A stretch of 64,000 nt of DNA. Origin: Anisakis pegreffii (taxonomy: Eukaryota; Nematoda; Chromadorea; Rhabditida; Anisakidae). Both the position numbers and the translations under genes were made by a program. A model generated the notes under the pieces. It was given only the letters and a program-made list of their open reading frames with translations. It was not told the DNA's origin and ran no database searches. Positions 25,366 through 38,410 of this stretch are shown one piece after another (the stretch's first letter is position 1; each line of letters begins with the position of its first letter). The stretch is from positions 62,001 through 126,000 of the forward strand of contig JAPYMA010001211.1 of NCBI GenBank assembly GCA_035041965.1, in the 5' to 3' direction.

Positions 25366-27874
25366 ATGTCGTCGCAACCCCTCACCGACAAATCCAAACC
25401 ACTCAGCGGTCGTATCGCAATTGTGACCGGTGCATCACGTGGAATCGGTAAAGGTATCGCTGTTCAGCTAGGTGAAGCCGGTGCAAAGGTCTACATTACA
25501 GGTCGTGAGCCGTCAAAATCCTACGCGGCTCAACAAGAGGGTCTTCCATCGTTGAATGACACAGCTGAGGGTAATTCATTTGCCAACTTCATTGAATATT
25601 TTCCATCAATTGTTCTCAACAGATCAGCAGTTCCTTTCAGGGACAATGATCATTTCTTATGTTGAGCGTATTCAAATTTGAAAATGCTCACAATCAAAAG
25701 AAGGTTGCAAATTAGAATGTTGATGGCCAGTTATGAAGAGGCTATGAATTATTTAGTAGATGAAGAGCTGATAAATCGAAACGTTGAGAAAATTTTGCCA
25801 GATGGACGATATCCTCACGATTATGACTTACCGTTGAAGATTCTGTTCATGAAGTTTTAAGTATTGAAGCAGTTGATTCACTGATAAATTTTCTAGAAAT
25901 CAAGAACCGTGGTGGTGAGGCAGTTCTGGTGTATTGCGATCATTCGAATCCAGATGACGTTAAGAAGCTATTTGACAAAGTTGCGTCAGAATGCGATCAG
26001 AAACTCGATATTCTTGTCAATTGCGCTTTCTCTGGAGCACCGGTATTGTGATTTCGTTTGCAATATTCATCAGTTTTATTTTCAAATACGCCGTTAGCTC
26101 AATCTCAAGCATTCATATCGTCGAAGTGAGTGTGCATCGTGTTTATAATCTGTGGTGCTCTATATAAGCCGAACTCTACGAAAAACCACAACTAGAAGAT
26201 GCATTTGAAAAGCCATCGGAATTCAGCTTCATATGACATGACTGTAGCGATGCACACTATCTGGACAACTGAAGTTATCATGCTGTCTACTGCTGTAATT
26301 CTCATCAAACAACTGAGCATGTATTAAAAGCTCTACGAAAGACTTTCAATCGCAAAAACTGGTTGTTTGCCGTTCAAACTACTCCGGGATCACGGATCCA
26401 AATCAGTATGTGATCCTGGAATGCACCAAAATTTAGAGTTGATATTTTCAGAGTATTTTGGAAGGCGCAGGCAAGAAGTTTTATGATTTTGATCCACTTG
26501 TGTGGGATGAAGTGAATAACGTTGGTTTGCGTAATGTGTACATCTGTTGTGTTTATGCGGCACGCTTGATGGTGCCTCAGAAAAGAGGCCTCATCGTGAA
26601 CATAAGCTCAACTGGCGGTCTTCATTACTTCTTCAATGTCGTCTACGGAGTTGGAAAAGCCGGGGTAATATTTTGATGCGGTTTATGAGATTGAAAGACC
26701 GACAGATCATTGTTATCTCTTATTTTTGATTATATTGGCCCGCACCAGGTCGTGAACGAAATATGCTTTCATCCAGATAACATCTCATAAGGATTTCTTT
26801 TTAATAGCAAGTTTGTTTGGATTGGGAAATTAATTCGACATTCACTTATTCCTCATGCAGATGGACCGAATGGCCACTGATATGGCCGTTGAGTTGAAAT
26901 CCGATGGAATTTGTTCAGTATCGCTTTGGCCAGGTGCCGTCAAGACTGAGCTGTTCAAGAAGATGGTTGATTCGGGAAAATTATCTGAACTGAGTGGTAT
27001 GGAAATCAAGCAGGTTCGATTACTTATGCCAATCCTAATTGCTCCGAATCAGAACTAATCAAGCAAGCCACTACCATCATTTACGAGTCTCTTTTTCAAG
27101 AGAATTTCAACATGCCATCAATAATTACAGTCATCAGTCCTTTCAACAAGAATGTCATTTTATTAAGTCACAGAACCTAAGCAAGTTCCACCACATTTCT
27201 AAACTGTAACATTACATTCAGACGTTAGCAGTCATCACTGTAGTAAACACCCATCAACTGATCATAGTAGAAGTGCCTCTGTATGGTCTCTTAGATGAGT
27301 TCATCCAGTTCGATTTCGTGCATCTTATCAGAGTTTTGTTTTGTAATTTCCGTCGTATTACGATTAATATGGTAGTGAATGTTGAGGATCTCGCTGAGCG
27401 GTTTTACAAAAATGCTGAAACACCGGAATTTGTGGGACGTGGTGTGGTTGCGTTGGCATGCGATGAGAATGTGATGAAGAAAAGCGGTCGTATTCTTTTG
27501 ACGTCGGATTTGGGACAAGAATACGGTTTTGTTGACATCGATGGTGAGTGCCGTTCCATTTTCAATCTTTGTTTCTTGATTCATTCATTCATTCACAGCA
27601 GATTTTCTGTTTTGTTTCATAAATCAATCACGGAAGCGATTAAATTAACACATTCCGGACATTATTTATCCGTTGTTCTTGTGTGCTTCAGCTGAATTGA
27701 TTGCATTTTCGATGATTCCAGTGATCGGTTGTTTTTCCAGGCAATACACCATCGCATATACGCAGTATCAGTGGTGCGCTAGATCTGGCCGGATGGAGTC
27801 GTCTTGCAAAATTCGTACCAAAGTTTCTACGATTTCCATACTGGGCACTTCATATGACCTCAAATAAATTCTAA
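25366..27874 (+). CDS. DHRS1-like short-chain dehydrogenase/reductase
   Basis: NAD(P)-dependent oxidoreductase of the SDR superfamily, closest to vertebrate DHRS1, which reduces steroids and xenobiotic carbonyls at the ER. Six exons keep phase: 25366-25570, 25897-26042, 26452-26664, 26861-27013, 27387-27543, 27741-27874. Product 335 aa; human DHRS1 is 313. Cofactor motif TGASRGIG is at residues 21-28. The conserved Asn is in NNVGL (about 139-140), Ser in NISSTGG (about 169-170), and the YxxxK pair in YGVGKAG (Tyr182, Lys186), so the catalytic set is intact. The usual NNA motif reads LVNCAFSG here. DHRS1-specific stretches follow: SLWPGAVKTELF, ETPEFVGRGVVALACD and the C-terminal LRFPYWALHMTSNKF. 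The acceptor of exon 5 (GTTGAG|GATCTC) is weak but keeps phase. Confidence 0.93.
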
Positions 27875-29244
27875 TTCTCAGCTTTAGTGTGTTTTTGATT
27901 CCGTCATTCAGTTCATCAACCTACTACCTCTTTGTTAGTTGCATTCTAAATATTCGATGCATATTTCTCGTGCATTCACTGATCTAAGTCTCCGTATTTC
28001 CGTGGGTCATTCGTACATACCTTAATTTCGTCTATTACGATTATCGCTGAATATCCTATCTATCGTCTATGTGATATATCTTTTTTGAGTGATTTTTAAA
28101 TTTCCTATTTCGTTCAGGAATAAAAATTTGACTTCAGTCAATTATGTTTTCATTGTTGCATTTTCCGTGAAATGCGCATTTATCAACAACTATGAAAAAT
28201 ATTTATGTTAGAAGGCTCTTGCACCAGTGCACAACGCACGTTATGTCCAAGATCATGCTCAGACGTCTATCAATTGGGATTGTTAGCAGACGTTATTCAT
28301 TGTGCAGGTAAGCCTTTCGTCTGAAGGAATGCAAAAATTGAATATATTATTTATGGATTCGTAGGAAGTGGACAATGCGTGAATTGCTTTGATTGCATTA
28401 TGTAGATGGGCCGATTGTGGTGGCATAAGCAGACGATCTCAGAGCCGCATTCCCCAGGGTATCATTATTCATGTCAGAACTATCATTTTGTTGCTCGCTC
28501 TTAAAAGAGTGCAGAAATATGATAGCGATGAGCAATAGTTAATGAATTCTTTGAACACATCACCACAAAAAACTGGCGCTTTCATTAATAATGATGCTGC
28601 GGTTTTTGTGTTCTGAACGTTGTTTAGTAATGAAAAACAAATATCCCAGAAGGTTATTCATTAGTTTCATGTTGCAGAGGATAGATTTTTCCCTTGTGAG
28701 AATACGTTATCATCATGAAAAAGCGACTGCAGATCCCAGTGCATCCCAGAAACATAACTCAAAGTTTCTCTTTTAAAGTTGTTGCATGTACATTTCATTT
28801 CACTCAGACTAATATGGGCAGTTACGTTTCACTCAGAATTTTCAGTGTTTGATGTGTGAATTTCAAATTCTGCGTATTACATGTTCACATGTTCTTAATT
28901 TAGCAACACTTAATCAGTGGGAAAACTCATCAAATATAATGAGAAATACACATGAAGAATACACGATGCATTAAGCGATCGTTGGTGCTTGAAATAAAAT
29001 GAAATGAAATCGAAGTTTTTTTTTTGATGGTGACGTCTTATTATATTGCAGTATTGCATTGGATGTAACAAAGTAATTGGTTGTTTGGATATGTTTCGTC
29101 GATGCGATATCGTTAAAATGTAAAGAACATTTAATAAAACTTTCACTATATGGCAAGGCAAGCAAGAAGAGACTCATTTGAATAGAAGCGATTGATTCTA
29201 TTTTATAGCATGAGGGAGTGAATTGAATACGACGATATTGAATA
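27875..29244. other. Intergenic between convergent genes; no gene recognised
   Basis: 3' flanks of the DHRS1-like gene (+) and the GPCR gene (-). An AATAAA at about 28121 on the plus strand could be a poly(A) signal for the former, about 250 bp after its stop. Nothing else supported. Confidence 0.5.
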
Positions 29245-32200
29245 TCACAGTGGATTGGAGGAGTGATGAGTGGACTGATTTGACCATACGTTAACGAGAT
29301 AACTCCTTAACTGAGTTACGGATGCAGCGATTAGCTCGATGAACAACGGATTCAGAAGTGCATATAAAATCGGATTTGAGACGTTGTTTGTCATCGCAAC
29401 ACTGAAAGCAATCGAATTTACAATGATCATTCAGCATTTGCCACATCATGTTTTCTTATTTCTGTTTGCTTCAATTCTTCAACTGAAAATCCAGCATCAA
29501 TATTGTAGACTGGAAATGCTTCGTTCAAAACATTTTCGTTCACATTCAATCATCTACTGCCCACGTGGTTTACGGACAACTAATAAACCGATAGGACAAT
29601 AGGTCTTGTACAGTGCTAATTCTCCATCACTGACCACTTCGAAAAACTTAAAATTTATACGTTCCGGTCTCTTAAGTTGAAAGGAAACCGCTATTTTTCT
29701 GAAGCCTCGTGAATATTATTTTAATTGGATTTTGCGGACTGCAAAAAAATTGTCACTTCACAGAATTTCAACATGATCTGCCGTTTGGAAATGTGGAGTG
29801 AAAGGATCGAATGGTTGTTGAGCTTGAAGGCGCGATATTATTTTGTTTATGCAATGATGAACGAACACCAACCTATGTGTGAATAAGTTAATCAGATAAA
29901 TAATATTTACACCGTCGTCCCTCTCAAAGATTCTCTCGTCGAATTCCATCAGCAACGAAACAATATTATGCGGTAACCATGCTACAGCGAACATCACCAC
30001 CATACTCACCAGCAATATCGTATTACGACGAGCATTTGCCACCACCTCACACTTCAACTTCTCCTCAAAAAAAATGTTCTTATCTGCTATGCTCGGCTGT
30101 CAGATTATCTGCTTTCATTGGTAGCAAATTTTCCGATTTGCAAGTGAATTTGACATGTCTGATCTGGCTGGGTTCGTGACTTATGAAGCACGTTAAATGG
30201 CACGTTGAGGTCAAGAAATGACACGAACAACAGCTGCTACACTCGTCAACTAAGTGAAGTTTACTCATCGACTTAAACCTGGATTCTATCTAGTATTTTG
30301 CTGTTGCTGAGAAATTTTAGGTTGTCGATAGCGTGAGCATTTCATACTGATGTGAACAACTGCAATAGAATTGAATTCATCGCAATCAATAACCTGTGCT
30401 TCTTTGGTGTCATTCCCATCGACGACATGATTCTCAATTTGATTAGTTGCACCGGCCATCGAGACAGAAGCAAGCACAACGGATCGTTCCTTGATTCGCC
30501 TCAAAAAACAAATTTGAAGAATAGTGTTTCGTCTAGAGATTGGCTCGACGATTTCCACTAAAGAACTTATCCTTTCCATTATCCACTTCGTGGAATTGCC
30601 GGAATGTATTATTGAAAGATATCATGGTGACTGGTACTGAGACACATAATTAGTGTGCATCGTTTAATTATGCATTTCCCTGAACTCAGTCATTGTCATC
30701 AGCTATCGGAAATGCCGAACAAATGAGTCTGGGGTATGGTACCGAGTAACACAACTAACCGCACACTTGGAAACTTAATCACAATTTATTTGAATTATTC
30801 AAATGAACGGCTTTTCAAGCTTTCAAACTTAGTTTTTTGTTCTAGTTAATGAATAACGGAATCTGGCTCAAAGCGAAAACCCTCAAGGTATCTATTGAAT
30901 GAATTCAGTGGTTATACATTCGTATCTCTTATTCGTCGTATCTGTGATGTTGGCTTTGTCTTCAGACGAAGCACCCCAAAAAAAAACCTCTTCTAATACA
31001 CCTAATTAGGAGGATGGATGCACACAATACTTCAATAATTCTTGCGAAATATCCCGGTAGATCCCTTTTCATCTGCTGAGTTTTTGCGTCGTTTCATCGG
31101 TATTAATCATTTTGGTCGACTGTTCTTTCTATCAATGAAAATTTCATGCGTCCTCATACTTTTATTAATTTTCATCGCTTCATACTTTTAATGCATGATA
31201 AATTCGAAAAATTCGATTTGTACTTTGCGTTCAAACATCCTTAAGTGCATCTTCTCTTTTTTTGTTAAGTGCATATTCTCTAATTTGTTCCATATTTTCC
31301 ATTTTTTCTAGTGCTTCAATTCGTTTCATCGAATCTATTTGATTCAATCGATACGGTGAAAAAAAAAGGAAGAGAGGATGAATGAATGGCTTATGAGTAG
31401 GAAAACTGAAACATTGTCAATTTTGAATGCGACATGATATCATCGGCTGAAATCGCACGCAAAAGTGAAACGTCTGGAGTGCGTTTCAATCAACTAAATG
31501 CATAATGCTTTCTGAATCCCGTGAGTACTCACGCGATTACTTTTCAGCGATGCGCAAAAGTTTTGTGCCGTAAACGTTCATTCAATCTCATGACGTTGTT
31601 GTTGTTGTCTGTTCGCTATGGGAATAATCTCAAGGCTCGGCGTATTTCATTGACGAAGATGATAAAACGACGCACAAAAAAAAGCTTTCTGAATGATTGC
31701 TCACTTTGATTGACACATAAAACAGTTCCAAATTGTTTATATGGATGGATAGGACCGACTTAAAATTGTGCGAAGACGAAATTACGATGTTTTCAATTGA
31801 GTATGCTCAATATTGTTGATTAATGTCGGTGGAAATTTGTGAGGATTCAACGCATTTTCATGCACTGATAAACAGCAAACCAATACTTTAGTAATCTTTT
31901 GGGTTCAAAGAAATCATTTGTAGTTAACGAGAATTTTTAGTGTTGGTTGCACTTAATAGTTGGATACATTCTTGGTTGTGCCTGCTGCTGGAGCGGAGAT
32001 GAAAGAATTGATAGCATTGTGTATTTTACAGAATTATCTTATGAATCTATCCGACTATGATGGCAGTAGCGAATTTTAATTCAGTCGAGTTTTTGATCTG
32101 ATCTTGGTGAAGGCATCTCCAATTAATTGTATCATATTCATCGGGGATTTGACGCTCAGTGAGGCGAATGAATGCAAACGAATTTGCTCGTTGACGTTCC

Positions 32201-35035
32201 CAAATTAGAAACGTTCACGTTCGAGATGCAGATAAGAACAAGCAAAGAGTGAATAATTGAAACGAGCAAATTTATGAATGAATGTGTTTACTTGATTTTC
32301 GTGGTGGCTCTTCGCTTGAGTTCGTCGAAAATCTGGTAGTAGCATATGAACATTATTATCAGTGGTATTATGAATTGTACAATAAAGACGAATATCTGAA
32401 AAATTACTCTATCAAATCATCAGCAATCTTAACACACACATCACTGTGGAATTTTCGAATATAAACACTCGTATAATTGAGATTGATTGTTACTTGTTAC
32501 TTACACATCGAGCGGTTGTTTTGTTGATCGCGGTTAGCGATCGGCGGAATGCTTATTTTGTAGACTTATGAATATTTATTGGATTGATATTTGGCTACGT
32601 TTAATTGTGCAAAGTATTCACGGCAACTAATTAAATACTCGGTTGTACTCACTTGGCCTGCTCGCCTAGCCAGCGGGGTGGCTACAATAAAGGCTAAAAC
32701 AGTGCGAACGGAAACGCGAGCATTGTGGCCAGCAACGTTACAAACGTTTGATAGCCTGGCCAATCCAGGTAATCCAGGTAATAATTGAGATTGTCATAAT
32801 TCTTCTCGAAATCTGCACCGTTGTATATGTGTGGTTAATTTTATACTCTCCATTATGAGTAATCAAATCACTCAATACAGATTAAAAATTCCCTAAGTTG
32901 TTCGATAATTTTGTGAATTTGTTCTATTACCAGCCACATCAACTAATTACGTTCATGTGAACAAATTACGAACTAGGAATCGACGAAGATTCTTGGAATG
33001 TATTCACTGGCTAAACCCTTGAAGTGTAATTAAAGGGCATATGCAGATGATAGTGACGATAGTAGCTTAATTGCGAATTGAACTTTGTTTGTGTTTGGTG
33101 GTTTTATGAAGCGCTTCAGGCTTTTAAGCAATCACTGAGCTTTTTTTTGGTCAAAAAACTGATTGCTTAATCGATCACTGACCATTGAAGGTGATGATAT
33201 GTAGTCGATCATTTTGGAAAAAAGAAATTTTAAGTGGGTAACTTAGACAATTCGATATGACGACGAGTGTATCGCTCGTTCGTTAAATGCAACGATACGA
33301 TGGGATGAAAATGCTTCGAATGGAAAAGAACTTCAAAGCTCAATGAGCAGCACGCATACAGTGATTAGTATTCAATCCGAATGCCTTCTAGCGCAACTCA
33401 AAATTCTTACTTTTTAATTAATGAAGAAGGCATTTATCTGAATGATCTAAAACTAAAGTCCAAAATAGTATGGCTCTCTTTCTTTGTAGATTGAAATCAA
33501 ATAACAATGATCGATTCAGTTTCGCTGCCCTACTCTTTAACTACGCAAATTTCACCCATTCGCATCCAGTGACTTTGCCATATGAGAGTAGTGCTGCTGG
33601 ATAGATAAGGAACGAACCGTGTAGGTATGCCTCAAGCCAGAATCAGGCCATTTTTCAGTACAGAATTGTCCACAAATTCCATCCACAACAATCACGTCCA
33701 TATACATCGCATACGGAAGTGTGAAAACAATCGAAAGTGTCCACAGAATAACAGTGATCAACATTGAGCGCTGAAAAAGCAATTTTGCATTAGGCAAATA
33801 AATGCGCATCTCATACAGTTACAGTATCCATCATTGACAGACACATGAAGGTGATGTTTATGTGTTCAATAATTAACGAATGTTCCCCTGCTAAAACTTA
33901 AAATTTCAAGTCAATAAGAATGTGTAATTGAGCAAATGAGCGCTAATAAGTGCCTTTTACTTCATGTTCGAGCACATTCTCTGCAGTTCGTATAGGACAG
34001 ACATATTCACTGATTAACGCAACGCATTGACTGCTTTTAATTTTTTTCTTTGAACAAGGAACGTTTCAGGCTGGCAGATTGCGAAAATTTTTTGTTTTAG
34101 CAATGGACAGTGAAAGAAAATACGACTCTAAATTTGTTTCCGCCATTCGATTTGTCTTAATTTTTGATGGAATCGTCGGAAATGAACCGAAACTGTTTAA
34201 GGAGTGGTGCAATTAAGCGAACGAGGAATTGAAAGAAACGTTTCGCATCGATGAAATGTAAAGATACTTACGGTTTTATTGATAATTTGAGCGGTTGGCA
34301 TTTTTACCATAATATACCTGTCAATTGAAATAGCACATAGACTAAAGGTGCCAATGAAGACGGCAATTCCTTGCATCCACGGTAAGCCATGACACATGGT
34401 TGAGCCGAAATACCAGTTCTTATAGACATTTGTTATTGGTGTGATTGGCAACGAAAATATACACACAACAAGATCAGCACCAGCCAGATTCAATATGAAC
34501 ATATTCTGCAATGGAATTTGGAACTGTGATCGTTCGATCGATGATAATCAAGTTCTTGAGTAATCCTCTCAAGACAGACACCTGAATTCGCATAACGAAC
34601 TCTGTGGCTTGCATTAATTGCAGTAATGGGGTAGAAATCGTTGAATTGTGAAATTAACACTCTCTAGGAGTTGGTTGACATCTTTGGAGACTCAGAAATC
34701 ACTCGAAATTTCTGGTTCGTTAGTGAGTTTTTTGTTTTTGAACAAAAATCGTTGCCTGATTAGAATTGAATTGAGCCATGATTCAGTGGATGATTAAGGT
34801 GCATGCGATAAGGGGAACAAAACTGAGTAGAGAAGAACGCTTGAATGAAGCACGTCAACATTAGGGTTTAGAGAACGATATTCGACAGTACCTGAACGGT
34901 TTGCAGTTTTCGATGCCTCAACGTCAGAAATATAACGAAAGCATTACCGATCACACCAAGCACAAATATCAGCGAATAAATGAGGCCAAATGAGATAACC
35001 ACCTCGAGTTCCATTGACGGATCTCGGAACTCATC
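29245..35035 (-). CDS. Neuropeptide Y/F-like (NPR-type) class A GPCR, N-terminus missing
   Basis: Seven minus-strand exons join in phase: 34892-35035 (TM1, [10 protein letters not shown]), 34272-34505 (TM2-TM3, [10 protein letters not shown], then IDRY), 33618-33770 (TM4 and ECL2), 32292-32395 (TM5, [18 protein letters not shown]), 30394-30499 (ICL3), 29873-30063 (TM6, [11 protein letters not shown], and start of TM7), 29245-29401 ([12 protein letters not shown] and C-tail). Hallmarks: N of GN in TM1, D of LAGAD in TM2, DRY, WLP in TM6, and NPxxY variant NPILY. The ECL1 signature [16 protein letters not shown] is typical of invertebrate NPY/NPF-like receptors, which couple peptide binding to G proteins in neurons. 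TM3 Cys (TMCHG) and ECL2 Cys (DGICGQFC) can form the usual disulfide. The exon starting at 35035 opens in mid-protein ([10 protein letters not shown]), so the extracellular N-terminus lies further upstream and was not found. Confidence 0.88.
32640..32780. other. GC-rich island in a GPCR intron
   Basis: About 140 bp of clearly higher GC than its surroundings, in the intron between the TM4 and TM5 exons. It is open on both strands. The minus strand reads [20 protein letters not shown] and onward and ends at a consensus GTGAGT donor near 32650. The plus strand ends in a direct repeat AATCCAGGT/AATCCAGGT followed by GTAATA. It might be an exon of a nested gene or an old insertion; no family was recognised. 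Confidence 0.35.
33124..33170. repeat. Perfect 11-bp inverted repeat
   Basis: TTAAGCAATCA at 33124-33134 and TGATTGCTTAA at 33160-33170, separated by a 25-base T/A-rich spacer. Intronic in the GPCR gene. Could be a short hairpin or the remnant of a miniature element. Confidence 0.7.
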
Positions 35036-36263
35036 CTGGAATTTCGTGACACTTCACTGAGAATGACTGAATCATTTCAGCTGATCACACTAATGGAAAA
35101 TCAACTCTGGCCAAATTATAGTCCGCTAAAATTAACACTTTGATTACTGTCGCAACAAAAGTTGATCACCACTGATCTAAACTCAGTTCTGCTTATGGAT
35201 TGTGGATTTGTTGATTGCATTGTTCATTTTTTATGCCGGCAACTTTAGTGGATCTTCAGCGTGTTGCATAACTGGATCGATGCTAATGAATTTCGTGACA
35301 TTGCAATTTTTCAGGGCACACAGAGCTGGAACCTTTCAACGCTACAATTGTTTTTTGGGCTGAGCGAATTTTTTTTGGTGATGAATTTAAATCGAATTCA
35401 TTTTTGTGTTCGCCGATTTGTCGTGTCGATTTCGAGTTTTATTGTGCGTTCGTTCGTTTTTGTTTCATCCATTCATTTATCTGATATGTAAGCGCTGAAT
35501 GTAATCAGGCATGGTCACAACTCAGCGCTGCTGGCTCGCTTAACCACACATCGAGGAAAATTTAATTGAATTGAGCATTTTCGCTTTTGAAAGAAAAACA
35601 AAAGAAAACGATGCCATTCCATGCGTTTTTTCGTGTGTTCAATAATTAAACCGTTGGGAATGTGTTCTAATGCTGACAGCTGAGCAGTTTGTACTTTATG
35701 TGGACTCAGCGTATAGGATGATGATTATAGTGATGCGAAAACGATCGCAATGCATCTAAAGTAATTTGAACTGAAACATGCAAGCAAGACGGATTATAAT
35801 ACGATTCTTGTTAGCTTCTGCAAATGGTTCGCTTTCGTTACGTAGTTCTAGCATTGAGTCTGTCGAATCGATGTGTGTGATTAACAACCAATTTTATTGA
35901 CGATGCGAATCTGCTCCATTTGAGAACATCGCATCAAGATCACGCAAATATCTCGTCAAAATTCACAGAACAAATATTATCGCTTACTTCTTTTTAAAAA
36001 GAATTTGCGTTTATTTCATTTACAGGTACGCTTATTTCACCACTTTGGCATTTTTCAGGTTATTCACAGCGAAATTTTGTGAATTCAACTTCCGTTTCCC
36101 TGCCATTTGTTTTAGTTCACACGGATTTCTTTATCGTTTTCCAGTTTCACATCCCAACAATAAGGAAAAATTTTGAAGAAAATGAGTGGGATGCGAAAAA
36201 AGATTACATTCGATGGGCTCAGAATGTTGATAGTGTCAGTACTTCATATTAGTTGCTGAAACA

Positions 36264-36659
36264 ATGAGGAATGATGCTCATTTCCAAAGCTATACCCATT
36301 GTAACAACGCCATAGGTTATCATAACATTGTAATCAAATTAGCAATCGAAGAAGCTCACGTACAGCAATTTGAGCAAAATCAAAGCGAATTTAGTGAGGA
36401 TTCAAATGAGGATTCACTTATTCATGATACTTTCAAACAGATCACCTATTTAAAACACTCCACATTCCTGAAATGTATCCATGAACTGATAGCAGAGTGG
36501 CGAAAAACAACAACAGCGATAAAGATCACTTCAACTTGCAACTTATCATCCCGATTGCACGCAGTAACCACAGCTGGTCGGATTCTACCGAAACCATTAA
36601 TCTACTCACTTGGACGGAATGTTTTGCTATCGTCTTTGTTTAAATTGTTCAATTGCTAG
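36264..36659 (+). CDS. Orphan ORF, 131 aa, unknown
   Basis: An uninterrupted ATG-to-stop frame. An acidic, Asn/Gln/Ser-rich middle (QFEQNQSEFSEDSNEDSL) is followed by a basic, more hydrophobic C-terminal half. There is no signal peptide, membrane segment or motif I recognise. It is long for this base composition, but no conserved neighbour or splice partner supports it. It could be a real exon of a fast-evolving gene or chance. Confidence 0.22.
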   Translation: MRNDAHFQSYTHCNNAIGYHNIVIKLAIEEAHVQQFEQNQSEFSEDSNEDSLIHDTFKQITYLKHSTFLKCIHELIAEWRKTTTAIKITSTCNLSSRLHAVTTAGRILPKPLIYSLGRNVLLSSLFKLFNC

Positions 36660-37794
36660 CGACTACCTTACCATTAGTTTTGTGCTAGTTATTTTCATTC
36701 TTTTCCCCTCGTTTTACTTCATACGACGCAAATTGTAACACTCATATGTACTCGCGTTGCTCACTCAACTTGAACGCATTCATCAAAACGTCAAATGTCA
36801 ATCAAAAACTTCTTCACATTCCCGAAGAGCACTCACAAATGACGTTTCACTGAGTAAACGAATGAGACGGAATCACATTGCCTTCAAGATGACATAGCTG
36901 TTCACATAATCGCCGCTTCAACCCGAGCAAATCATCAAATAGCCACTTGTTACGTGAATAAACAGATAGTTTGTTTCGGTTTCTGAATCTGATTCAATAA
37001 ATCACTACGATTAACTGAACAACCCAATGACACCATGTAACGCGTTCATCTCTCTTCAACATCGTCGTAACTCATCATCTAACTTAGTCGTTGTAACTCA
37101 CTAACAACAGCTGATTAAAACTACTGAACAAAACGAAACTGTTTTGATGTTTCTTTCATTTATTCTTCGACATTCTCATGTTTCAAGAGCAGGTAACAGC
37201 TGAGCAACTTAATTATAGATGGATAGCTTCAGTTAAGATTTGTCATCAATCAACAGCGATCGTGACATTCTGTCATCTTATGCTAAACATTTCTATCACA
37301 TCAACATTCTGCTTGATAGAATCACACTCAAAGTCGTTGACCTCATCCTATTCGTTCAGCACTGCGCTCCTCACATTTATCGGCAGTTGGTACTAAACGC
37401 ATGTTGCGATTTTAAACACGAATCACGAATTTTGAGAAACAAGCCCTGATCGAGAGAATGTCAATCGACGATTGCCACTTGATCACAGAATCGAATGAAC
37501 GACAACAGTGATCAATTAGCTGATATCAAGTATCGTATTTGAATGAAGCCAAAATAACAATTGAATTTCATGGTAAAAATTCAATTTCATGTTGTTTGCT
37601 CATAACCGCAATGTTTTTCTCTCATGACGTTGTTCAAAGCATGTAATTATTGTCGTGCCTTTCGATGGCCGCTCATAAAACTCATATTAGTTTACAAATA
37701 CACGCAAACAAGTGAACGTCTGTCTACTTTGTGAACTCAGTGCGTGAGTGGGCTTAACCTCACTATCGGAATTGGACGTACCCTCCGGCTAGAG

Positions 37795-37806
37795 TTTATA
37801 AAAAGG
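37795..37806 (+). promoter_or_regulatory. TATA-like core promoter candidate
   Basis: TTTATAAAAAGG lies in a locally GC-richer block (CGTACCCTCCGGCTAGAG before it, pyrimidine-rich TCTCCCTCTACT after it), which resembles a TATA promoter with initiator. About 130 bp downstream starts an orphan frame (37940-38161). A short ATG frame at 37846 ends in a possible donor (GTGAGC), but the phases do not join, so no gene model is offered. Confidence 0.3.
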
Positions 37807-38335
37807 CTTAGAGAGGCTAATACTTATCCGCATTCTCCCTCTACTATGTTCAGAAAGTTCCAATGCACTATCGTGAGCATTTCATAAGGAGCGTGCAAGG
37901 AGCGTTAAAACAGTTTCATATTGTCTATTCTTAAACATTATGATCATTGAGCTGTCAGAATATTGCCCTCTTCAAGATGTGAACAGTCCATTGAGAGGAG
38001 ACACGACATCCACCTCATATTTCGGAATGAATAAAATAAGCAACATGAACGCATCAATCGCATTCCCAAGCGATTTTCAAAATATATCCTTCAGTTATCC
38101 CACAGGAAAAGTAGCAAAAGTAAAAATTTTCATTGTAGATATTAGATGTGCTGAGGCATAATATATGTTGATAACAACGTGATATTCTTGGTAAGAGTGG
38201 ACGATTCGAAATTGGAAATTTATCTATGAATATTTCATGCGTTTTCAACGAATGTCACTTAAAGCCAATAGCTTTCAAACCCCACGGTGAATACTGAATA
38301 TTTATGGACAGTTATGTGTTTAATGTGGAATGTTG

Positions 38336-38410
38336 AAGGTATGGTTTCTTATAGTCTTGTAAAGTATGGTTTTTTGTAATCTCATAAGGTGTGGTTTCTT
38401 GTAATTCAAG
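38336..38410. repeat. 25-bp tandem repeat, three copies
   Basis: Three consecutive 25-base units, each starting AA(A/G)GT(A/G)TGGTTTCTT or a one-base variant: 38336-38360, 38361-38385 and 38386-38410. Unit length is exact with no indels, so the array is probably young. Confidence 0.85.

Noticed and set aside
25678..25860. 60-aa ORF in the first intron of the DHRS1-like gene
   Set aside because: Exons 1 and 2 join in phase without it and no family is recognised; treated as chance, though an alternative exon is not excluded.
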